6,007 bases of DNA from an uncultured Oxalobacteraceae bacterium (GCA_946479705.1 CAMLHI010000136.1:1-6007), one strand, 5' to 3'; shown: positions 1 through 5,650, counted from the first letter of the stretch. Program-made: numbers and translations. The notes: a model not told the origin generated them from the letters alone.

Positions 1-464
1 GCGCGGCGCCAGCGGATCAGGCCCGCGGAGTAGATGCCGAAGTAGCCGCCCAGCAGCCCCACCATCAGCATGGTGAGGGCGCTGTCGGTGAAGGATTCGC
101 CGCTGTTCATGTAGAGCGCCAGGCCGACCTGCATCAGGCGCGCGAAGAACAGCATGGCCACGACCATGCCGATGCGCGCCGGTGGCGTGAAGAACAGGGT
201 GAGCTTGTCGACGCGGGTCTTGCGCAGGGCGTACATGCCAAGGCCGATGCCGGCGCCCACGCCCATGACCAGCGCAGCCAGCTGGAGCGGACGCGTTGCC
301 ACTTTCGAGCCGGCGATCAGCACCATCGCCGTAAATACCATCACCCCCGTGTAGTGGCGCGACAGGATCGAGCGCTGGCTCTGCATCATGCCCTTGACGC
401 GCAGGTACACGCGCCACACCAGCAGGGGAGCCAATACGATGAGGGCGAGCGTTGTTAGATTCAT
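1..464 (-). CDS. Small multi-pass inner-membrane protein, CcdC/DUF1453-like (3' end cut by window edge)
   Basis: The leftward frame opens with ATG at 464-462 and stays open for 154 codons to the left edge, so the stop lies outside the window. The product is strongly hydrophobic, with about five predicted membrane segments near residues 4-21, 38-54, 60-80, 97-119 and 128-150, joined by short basic loops (LRVK at 21-24, RKTR at 81-84, RWRR at 151-154). This size and layout, with a basic loop after the third helix, recall the CcdC/DUF1453 family, whose Bacillus member has been linked to cytochrome c biogenesis. That match is from memory of the family pattern and is tentative. No molecular role can be given. 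There is no clear Shine-Dalgarno before the ATG. The gene is divergent from the sigma factor operon and shares its short promoter region. Confidence 0.75.
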   Translation of the reverse strand, partial: MNLTTLALIVLAPLLVWRVYLRVKGMMQSQRSILSRHYTGVMVFTAMVLIAGSKVATRPLQLAALVMGVGAGIGLGMYALRKTRVDKLTLFFTPPARIGMVVAMLFFARLMQVGLALYMNSGESFTDSALTMLMVGLLGGYFGIYSAGLIRWRR

Positions 465-493
465 GGTCGATTCAGCCGGCAAACGGAAGCCGC

Positions 494-499
494 ATTGTA
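494..499 (-). promoter_or_regulatory. Possible -10 box for the leftward membrane-protein gene
   Basis: Read on the minus strand this is TACAAT, five of six matches to the sigma-70 -10 consensus, placed so that a transcript would start about 23 bases before the ATG at 464. No good -35 hexamer is seen 16-18 bases upstream, so this is a weak or activator-dependent candidate. The octamer TACAATGC also occurs in opposite orientation at 541-548. Confidence 0.35.
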
Positions 500-517
500 A
501 ACTACGGCGCCGCCGCT

Positions 518-546
518 TTGCGTCCGCCATGGTCAGGCTCTACAAT
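518..546 (+). promoter_or_regulatory. Candidate sigma-70 promoter of the sigma/anti-sigma operon
   Basis: TTGCGT at 518-523 (three of six matches to TTGACA) is followed after 17 bases by TACAAT at 541-546 (five of six matches to TATAAT). The expected start, six to eight bases past the -10 box, falls at about 552-555, at or just before the ATG at 555. The mRNA would therefore be leaderless or nearly so, which agrees with the absence of any purine-rich ribosome binding site there. No ECF-type GGAAC -35 with correct spacing was found, so autoregulation by the encoded sigma is not evident. Confidence 0.5.
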
Positions 547-554
547 GCCCCTCC

Positions 555-1154
555 ATGCCCACCGATATTCCCGATGAACAGCTGATGCTCCAGTACGGGG
601 CCGGGAATCTGCACGCCTTCGAGGAACTGTACCGGCGCCACCGGCTCGGCCTGTACCGTTTTATATCGTGGCGCTCGCCGCGCGCCGACTGGGTCGACGA
701 GGTCGTGCAGGATGCCTGGGCCAGCCTGCACCATGCCCGCGCGCAGTACCGGCCGCAGGCCAGTTTTCGCACCTATTTGTACCAGATCGCGCGCAACCGC
801 CTGATCGATCTGATGCGCCAGCAGCAGCCCTTGCTGGCGGCGGAACTGGGACGCGGCACGGATGGCCGCGATGTGTTTGACGCGCTCGCCGATGCGGTGC
901 ACGATAGCGTCAGGCCGGAAGCGGCGCTGGAATCGCGCCAGCACAGCGACAGCCTGCATGGCGCGCTGGCGGCCTTGCCGGGCGAGCAGAAAGAAGCCGT
1001 GGTGCTGCAGCAGTTCAGCGGCTTGAGCATCGACGAAATCGCGCAGCTGTCCGGCGTGCCGGCGGAAACGGTCAAGAGCCGGTTGCGCTACGCGATGCGC
1101 AAACTGCGCCAGCAGCTGGCGCCTGCCGATGCGGCGGAAGGAGTTCACCAATGA
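555..1154 (+). CDS. ECF-family RNA polymerase sigma factor (sigma-70 family)
   Basis: The 199-residue protein has the two-domain layout of an extracytoplasmic-function sigma factor. Sigma region 2 covers about residues 21-90 (AFEELYRRH at 21-29, WVDEVVQDAW at 46-55, SFRTYLYQIARNRLID at 70-85), which bind core polymerase and the -10 element. Region 4 covers about 131-187, with a helix-turn-helix around LSIDEIAQLSGVPAETVKSR (157-176) that reads the -35. Length is normal for the family. The start at 555 is preferred because the preceding DEQLM motif (8-11) is typical of ECF N-termini, so the next in-frame ATG would remove family residues. No Shine-Dalgarno precedes it. The gene overlaps its downstream partner by ATGA (1151-1154), indicating translational coupling. 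The regulon is unknown and the ECF subgroup was not assigned. Confidence 0.93.
   Translation: MPTDIPDEQLMLQYGAGNLHAFEELYRRHRLGLYRFISWRSPRADWVDEVVQDAWASLHHARAQYRPQASFRTYLYQIARNRLIDLMRQQQPLLAAELGRGTDGRDVFDALADAVHDSVRPEAALESRQHSDSLHGALAALPGEQKEAVVLQQFSGLSIDEIAQLSGVPAETVKSRLRYAMRKLRQQLAPADAAEGVHQ
1138..1143 (+). promoter_or_regulatory. Strong ribosome binding site for the anti-sigma-like gene
   Basis: AAGGAG lies seven bases before the ATG at 1151, inside the last codons of the sigma gene. It fixes the start of the second gene and contrasts with the sigma gene, which has no such site. The pair therefore probably initiates translation by two different modes. Confidence 0.8.
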
Positions 1155-1984
1155 ACAGCGACGACATCAACGACACTGATCTGGACGCCTTCCTCAAGGG
1201 CGAGGACGAGCTGTCGCGCCGCTTGCAGGCACTGCCGCAGGCCGAGCCGTCCGCCGCGCTGGATGCGGCCGTGCTGGCGCGCGCGCGTGTCGCGCTGGCG
1301 CCTGCCGCCGCCAACGATCCGGCGCCGTTGCCGATGCGCTGGCGTGTGCCGGCCGGGCTGGCGGCCATGCTGCTGGTGGGTGTGCTGGCGCATCGCAGTT
1401 TCGATGCCGGTGGAGAGATGGTGCCGGCTCCGGTGGCCGCGCCGGTCGCGGCGCCGCAGCAGGAAGCGATGCCGGCACCGCCAGCGGCGGAGCCGACGAT
1501 GGAGGCGCGTTCCGTGCCGCCAGCGAAAGCGGCGGTTCGCGAGAAGCGTGCCGTCCACAAGCCGGCCGAGCTACCGCGGATGGCGGAACCGCTGCCCGCG
1601 CCGGCGTCGGCGCCGATGCCGATGCCGATGCCGACGTCAGCGTTTGCGCCGCTGCCCGCGCCGGATCAATCGGATCAGCCGCAATCGGTACTGGTCACCG
1701 GCCAGCGGGCCAGCGTGACGTCCGCCAAGCAGCTACACAGGGCGGCGCCGGCGCCCGCGCCAGTATTGCTGGCGCCTCCGGCGGATGCCGCCCCGCTAGC
1801 GCTGGATGCGCACATGGCCGTACGCGATGCCAATGCCGAGAAGTGGCTGGCGCTGATCGACGAGATGCTCAAGACCGGCTTGAGAAGCGATGCCTTGAAC
1901 GAATGGGCGCGCTTTCGCGCCGCCCATCCCGACTACCGGGTCAGTGCGGAGCTGGCCGAACGCATTGACGCCGCCCGGAATTAG
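1151..1984 (+). CDS. Putative anti-sigma factor, single-pass membrane protein with Pro/Ala-rich periplasmic region
   Basis: The 277-residue product is inferred to be the anti-sigma partner because it overlaps the ECF sigma gene by four bases and has the usual topology. It has an acidic-then-helical cytoplasmic part (1-62), one membrane helix at about 66-80 (VPAGLAAMLLVGVLA), then a periplasmic tail. The tail is very rich in Pro and Ala (91-175 and 199-217, including PMPMPMP near 155-161). It ends in a compact conserved-looking segment at about 230-277 (WLALIDEML, RFRAAHPDYRV), a pattern seen at the C-terminus of anti-sigma-like proteins in related bacteria. There is no cysteine at all, so it is not of the zinc (ZAS, HxxxCxxC) class. 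Residues 179-192 (SVLVTGQRASVTSA) resemble the TonB-box and plug start of TonB-dependent receptors. Its stop overlaps that of the convergent c-di-GMP gene. Function is inferred from context and topology, with no direct evidence of sigma binding. Confidence 0.78.
   Translation: MNSDDINDTDLDAFLKGEDELSRRLQALPQAEPSAALDAAVLARARVALAPAAANDPAPLPMRWRVPAGLAAMLLVGVLAHRSFDAGGEMVPAPVAAPVAAPQQEAMPAPPAAEPTMEARSVPPAKAAVREKRAVHKPAELPRMAEPLPAPASAPMPMPMPTSAFAPLPAPDQSDQPQSVLVTGQRASVTSAKQLHRAAPAPAPVLLAPPADAAPLALDAHMAVRDANAEKWLALIDEMLKTGLRSDALNEWARFRAAHPDYRVSAELAERIDAARN
1612..1635 (+). repeat. In-frame 6-bp tandem repeat (GCCGAT, three perfect units plus a GCCGAC variant)
   Basis: Three exact GCCGAT units at 1612-1629 are followed by GCCGAC at 1630-1635, encoding the PMPMPMP run of the anti-sigma-like protein. 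Gain or loss of a unit would keep frame and only change linker length. The 14-mer GCTGCCCGCGCCGG also occurs directly repeated at 1591-1604 and 1651-1664 on either side of it. Confidence 0.7.
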
Positions 1985-4900
1985 TGGCCTCCACCGGGGC
2001 ATTCAAATTCCCTCGATAAATCCTTGCCTTCCCGCAGCATACGTTCGAAATCCGCCGCCGCCACCGCTTGGTTGAAGTAATAGCCTTGCATCTGGTCGCA
2101 CCCATGCTCGCGCAGGTAGGTCAATTGCTCGTGTGTCTCGACACCTTCTGCGACGACATGCAACTTCAAACTATGCGCCAGCGAAATGATCGATGCGACA
2201 ATCGCCGCGTCGTCCGGCGCGGTCGAAATGTCGCGGACGAATGTTTGATCGATCTTCAGCACGTCCAGCGGAAAACGCTTCAGGTAAGCCAGGCTTGAAT
2301 AGCCGGTTCCGAAATCGTCAATCGAAAGTTGTACGCCGAGCGCCTTCAATTCGCGCAAGGTGCCTATTGCCCGCTCGACATCGGCCATGACGAGGCTCTC
2401 GGTCAGTTCGATTTCCAGATAACGCGGTTCCAGTCCAGTTTGTTGCAATGATTCCGCGATCGATTGCACCAAATCCTGCTTGGCAAATTGTCGGCCCGAC
2501 AAGTTGACCGCAACCCGCAAGTGACCAAGACCAGCATCCTGCCAAGCCTTATTCTGGGTGCACGCGGTATGCAGCACCCAGGCACCGATGGGGACGATCA
2601 AGCCGGTCTCTTCGGCCAGTCCGATGAATTGAGCCGGTGGCACCATCCCCAATTCCGGATGGTTCCAGCGCACCAGCGCTTCCATACCGACCACGCGCCC
2701 GGTGCGCAGATCCACTTGCGGCTGATAGTGAAGAACAAACTCGTCGCGGTCCAAGGCATGGCGCAATTGCGCCTCCAGTCGCAGGCGTTCGCGCGACCGT
2801 TCGTTCATGGCCTGGGCGAAGAACTGGAAGCTGTTGCGGCCCGCTTCCTTGGCGCGATACATCGCAATGTCGGCATGCGACATCAAGGTCTCCGGATCCG
2901 CGCCGTCCTCCGGATACACCGCCACGCCGATGCTGCAAGTTGGGAGAAATTCATAGCCTTCTATCGTCAGCGGTTGCGCAACAGCACTTAAAACACCTTG
3001 CACCACATCGATGTTGAGCGGCATTGTGCTGTCGGACCGTTCAGTCATGATCAGGATGAATTCATCGCCGCCCAAGCGGGCCACGGTATCCCCGCTGCGC
3101 ACCGCGGATTGCAGGCGCTCGGAAATGGCCTTCAGCATCAAATCGCCAGCCTTGTGTCCCAGCGTATCGTTGACGACCTTGAAGCGGTCGAGATCGATGA
3201 ATGCAAGCCATATAGGTCGATCGCCGCGCGCAGCGTAGGTAATGGCCTGGCATAACAGTTCCTGTAACAAGGCGCGATTGGCCAATCCGGTCAAGGTGTC
3301 GTGATTGGCCTGGTACTCAAGCTCGCTTTCATAGCGTTTCATCGCTGTAATATCGTATTGCGAAGCCACGAAATGACGCACCTCGCCATCTTCGTCCCTG
3401 ACCGGTGCCACGTGCAGATCGTTCCAGAATAGCGTGCCATCCTTGCGGTAGTTACGCAGGATGGCGTTGCCTTCGCGCTTGTCGCGCAAGGCAGTACGGA
3501 TTTCCTCCAGTCCCGGCTGATCGTTATCGTCGCTCTGCAGCAGGCGGCTACTACGGCCTATCACTTCGGATACCGCATAGCCGGTAAGGCGCTCGAAAGC
3601 GGGATTCACATACTCCACCAGAAAATCAGGCGCGCTGGCGTTCGTGATCATGATCGGATTGGCGCTCGCTTCAATCGCGCGTTGTCGTAAATGCAGCGCA
3701 GCCTCCGTCGCTTGAAGCGCGCTGCGATGGTGCAGCGATTGCAAGGCGGCGGAGATACGTTGCACCAAGGCTTGCATGAGGTCGACTTCCGTCGTATCGA
3801 AGGCATCTTCCTCGCTGGCATAGACATTGAGCACGCCGATCGCTTCGTCGCCATGGAACAAAGGCAGCACAATCTTGGAATGGAAACCACGGCCCAAGGC
3901 GTGCTCACGCCACTCCGCCAGACGCGGATCGGTTCCGAAGTTGCTCACGATTGCTTGACGCCGTCCGCGTAGCGCTTCGCCAAGCGTCCCTGTGCCTCGC
4001 ACGCCGGCCTGTAAGGCGGTGACAAGGTAATTCAGGTAGTCGTGGTGCTCTCCAGTAATGCCGGCTGGCACAATACTGCCCTTGCCATCCAATATGCCGG
4101 CCCAGGCCATCCGGTATCCCGCCGCCACAACCACGTCGCAAATACGTTGAAGCAATGAGTTGCCATCGTTCGCGCCCGCTGTCACCATCTCGCATTCATG
4201 CATGGCGCGCAATGCCCGGTTACTGCGTAATAAGGACTGCTCCAGAATATGCTGAGGTGTGATATCGCTGCCGACACTATCGACACGTCCGCTGTCCGTG
4301 CTCGTACCCGGGACGAAGTAGGCGTCGTACCGGATCCAGCGCGTACTGCCATCCGGACGCACGATACGATATTGGAATGTTTGATGGCCGGTTTCGACAA
4401 TACTCTTGGACAGTGCGATGACTCTCTGCCGGTCGAGCGTATGCACGCACTTGAGCCACAAGTTAGGGTCGGCATGGAACGCATCGGCGCGGTGCCCATA
4501 TACCCGTTCGACCGCGGGACTGACGTAATTCAAGCGCCATCCGGGAAACTCGAAGGTCCATAACACTTCGTCGATAGACTCCGTTATTCCGGTTAATTCC
4601 TGCAGTTGTTTATTCTGCTTTATCGCATGTTGTCGGCATTCATTTTCATAAACGACGGTGACGCGGTTGAGTAGGATGACGATCGGATCGGCAGCCTGCA
4701 CCAGTTGGCTTAGCAAGGCGGGCGCCGTCCTGCAATCGGCGTCGATGGCGTTCAGCGCCCGCTCTGCCAGGGAGCTAAACTCCCGGATCAGTTTGTCGCC
4801 CTGCAGGGGCCCGAAATATGCCTGCCACAATTCATCGAAAAACGCGCCAGGCGAATCGCCATCCCCCTGCGCGATTTTGGTGTGGCTTTCCCGAAACAGG

Positions 4901-5103
4901 GCAAGCGCCGCGCGCGCGGTTTCCATCGCCATTTCCTGTTTGAGCGATGCGAGCACTGCATTCAATACGATGCGTTGCGACAGCATGCACTGGCGGCCGG
5001 CCAGGTGGATTAAGGAGGCGAACACGTCGCCGGAGACCGCTGGCCCGGCCGGCATCGTGCTTATGCCCTGCTTCAACTTTTTTATCAAGGTTAACTGAGA
5101 CAT
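1981..5103 (-). CDS. Soluble multi-sensor c-di-GMP enzyme: PilJ-like, PAS, GAF, LOV-like PAS, GGDEF, EAL
   Basis: This 1040-residue protein has no signal peptide or membrane helix. Domains: PilJ/NarX-type helical domain (about 26-155, signature LAGRQCMLSQR at 34-44); PAS (about 170-285); GAF (about 305-458); LOV-like PAS (474-587) with GRSSRLLQ at 516-523; GGDEF (about 597-760); EAL (about 772-1025). The diguanylate cyclase site GGDEF (678-682) and the product-inhibition site RxxD (R669-D672, five residues before it) are intact. The phosphodiesterase residues are also present: E808 in EALVRW, N867, E899, D929-D930, K950, the AEGVE motif (985-989) and Q1006. Both activities are therefore plausible. 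The usual SRP/SKP after QGYYF is NQA here. The ATG at 5103 follows a GGA at eight bases; the frame is closed upstream by a stop at 5133-5131, and Met17 (5055) is the only other near start. GC content is lower than in the flanking genes. Confidence 0.95.
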   Translation of the reverse strand: MSQLTLIKKLKQGISTMPAGPAVSGDVFASLIHLAGRQCMLSQRIVLNAVLASLKQEMAMETARAALALFRESHTKIAQGDGDSPGAFFDELWQAYFGPLQGDKLIREFSSLAERALNAIDADCRTAPALLSQLVQAADPIVILLNRVTVVYENECRQHAIKQNKQLQELTGITESIDEVLWTFEFPGWRLNYVSPAVERVYGHRADAFHADPNLWLKCVHTLDRQRVIALSKSIVETGHQTFQYRIVRPDGSTRWIRYDAYFVPGTSTDSGRVDSVGSDITPQHILEQSLLRSNRALRAMHECEMVTAGANDGNSLLQRICDVVVAAGYRMAWAGILDGKGSIVPAGITGEHHDYLNYLVTALQAGVRGTGTLGEALRGRRQAIVSNFGTDPRLAEWREHALGRGFHSKIVLPLFHGDEAIGVLNVYASEEDAFDTTEVDLMQALVQRISAALQSLHHRSALQATEAALHLRQRAIEASANPIMITNASAPDFLVEYVNPAFERLTGYAVSEVIGRSSRLLQSDDNDQPGLEEIRTALRDKREGNAILRNYRKDGTLFWNDLHVAPVRDEDGEVRHFVASQYDITAMKRYESELEYQANHDTLTGLANRALLQELLCQAITYAARGDRPIWLAFIDLDRFKVVNDTLGHKAGDLMLKAISERLQSAVRSGDTVARLGGDEFILIMTERSDSTMPLNIDVVQGVLSAVAQPLTIEGYEFLPTCSIGVAVYPEDGADPETLMSHADIAMYRAKEAGRNSFQFFAQAMNERSRERLRLEAQLRHALDRDEFVLHYQPQVDLRTGRVVGMEALVRWNHPELGMVPPAQFIGLAEETGLIVPIGAWVLHTACTQNKAWQDAGLGHLRVAVNLSGRQFAKQDLVQSIAESLQQTGLEPRYLEIELTESLVMADVERAIGTLRELKALGVQLSIDDFGTGYSSLAYLKRFPLDVLKIDQTFVRDISTAPDDAAIVASIISLAHSLKLHVVAEGVETHEQLTYLREHGCDQMQGYYFNQAVAAADFERMLREGKDLSREFECPGGGH

Positions 5104-5192
5104 CTGGGGTTTCCGATATGAACATACTCGTCAGCACATTGTCCGATGCGCCAGCACGCGCCCAGGGCATTCTGGCGGGAGAAAAGTGCCGT

Positions 5193-5215
5193 ATTGGCCA
5201 TCAGGCATGGCCAAT
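5193..5215. repeat. Perfect 9-bp inverted repeat, operator-like
   Basis: ATTGGCCAT (5193-5201) and ATGGCCAAT (5207-5215) are exact reverse complements separated by CAGGC. The 23-bp dyad with a five-base centre lies 90-112 bases upstream of the c-di-GMP gene start, a usual position for a dimeric regulator site. No T-run follows on either strand, so it is not an intrinsic terminator. Confidence 0.7.
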
Positions 5216-5259
5216 TGATATCGATAACATAAGCATATTCATTGCAAGAGGCAAGGCCG

Positions 5260-5306
5260 GATATTGGTGCGGTGCCTATGGATTAAGTAGGGATGGATCC
5301 AATATC
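5260..5306. repeat. 8-bp inverted repeat with a 31-base loop
   Basis: GATATTGG (5260-5267) and CCAATATC (5299-5306) are exact reverse complements. Alone this could be chance, but it shares the CCAAT/ATTGG core with the neighbouring repeats in the same spacer. Confidence 0.45.
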
Positions 5307-5347
5307 AATCCGAAATCGAACTTCAGAGGTTTCATATTTATACGTCA

Positions 5348-5392
5348 TTGGTTGGAATCGTTTTCAAGGGTGAAGGCTGAATTCCGAACCAA
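5348..5392. repeat. 11-bp imperfect inverted repeat with one bulged base
   Basis: TTGGTT and GGAAT (5348-5358) pair with ATTCC and AACCAA (5381-5392), leaving only G5386 unpaired. The loop is 22 bases (5359-5380). No T-run follows on either strand. Confidence 0.55.
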
Positions 5393-5535
5393 GATGGTGC
5401 GTTGCACAACGTAGACTATAGGAATTGCAGAGTGCTGGGCATCAGGATTGCCTGAAATTTGGGTAAGGATTTCGGTAGGGTCGACCGGAAAAACAATCTG
5501 GCGGCGCTTGCGACATGGTATTTGTAATTTTTATC

Positions 5536-5592
5536 GTTGGATCATTCCAATCGGTCGAGGTGACTGATTGGGGTTGCGGAATTGATCCGAAC
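5536..5592. repeat. Two-tier hairpin: 13-bp bulged outer stem enclosing an 8-bp inner stem
   Basis: The outer stem pairs GTTGGATCATTCC (5536-5548) with GGAATTGATCCGAAC (5578-5592), with T5582 and G5589 bulged. The inner stem pairs AATCGGTC (5549-5556) with GACTGATT (5562-5569) around the loop GAGGT. One of its pairs, G5553 with T5565, would be a G-U wobble in a plus-strand RNA but an A-C mismatch in a minus-strand RNA, so the plus-strand form folds better. An eight-base bulge (5570-5577) separates the two stems. In total 21 pairs form within 57 bases. Confidence 0.65.
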
Positions 5593-5593
5593 G

Positions 5594-5621
5594 ACGACGC
5601 AGACGATGCCGGATGCGTCGT
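5594..5621. repeat. 8-bp inverted repeat downstream of the DUF2135 gene
   Basis: ACGACGCA (5594-5601) and TGCGTCGT (5614-5621) are exact reverse complements around a 12-base loop. It lies 30 bases past the stop of the leftward DUF2135 gene and directly abuts the larger hairpin. Neither is followed by a T-tract in the minus-strand direction, so a standard intrinsic terminator is not supported, though stem-loops here could protect the 3' end of that mRNA. Confidence 0.5.
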
Positions 5622-5650
5622 GCCGACAGTCATCCGCGCCAATGTAAAAC

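Larger units (their letters stand above)
5104..5650. other. Long AT-richer intergenic spacer rich in inverted repeats; no convincing gene
   Basis: This 547-base stretch separates the 5' end of the c-di-GMP gene from the 3' end of the DUF2135 gene. Counted 60-base blocks are 47% (5221-5280), 37% (5281-5340), 47% (5341-5400) and 43% (5521-5580) GC, against 65-80% in blocks of the high-GC flanking genes. It must contain the leftward promoter of the c-di-GMP gene, but no clear -35/-10 pair was found. It carries at least five inverted repeats, listed separately, plus a short TCAGG/CCTGA hairpin at 5442-5455 followed by AAATTT. An open frame at 5118-5414 is not convincing as a gene. Whether the spacer is a regulatory region, a small RNA locus or decayed DNA cannot be settled from sequence alone. 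Confidence 0.6.

Noticed and set aside
485..515. ECF-type autoregulated promoter (GGAA at 485-488)
   Set aside because: GGAAGC is not followed at 16-17 bases by a CGTC/TCTA-like -10 element, and the sigma-70-like boxes at 518-546 fit the start codon better.
540..1151. Long leftward frame opposite the sigma gene, and similar long frames opposite or beside the anti-sigma-like gene (1072-1560, 1145-1558, 1263-1718)
   Set aside because: These are typical high-GC shadow frames, with Arg- or Ala/Ser-rich translations and no recognisable domain, against intact families in the chosen frames.
5118..5414. Rightward 98-codon frame in the spacer (ATG at 5118, stop at 5412-5414)
   Set aside because: The product is unrecognised and uses many codons rare in this host (ATA, AGA, AGG, GGA, TTA). 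The frame holds three of the inverted repeats, and the same frame is open further upstream only as a shadow of the c-di-GMP gene. A GGGG stretch precedes the ATG, but that alone does not support a gene.
5104..5585. Imperfect direct repeats TGGGGTTTCCG near 5105 and TTGGGGTTGCGG near 5569 as element ends
   Set aside because: Only about 12 of 17 positions match, with no target-site duplication or transposase, so this is compatible with chance.
5594..5621. Intrinsic terminator for the DUF2135 gene
   Set aside because: The stem is only eight pairs with a 12-base loop, and no T-run follows on the minus strand here or after the 5536-5592 hairpin.
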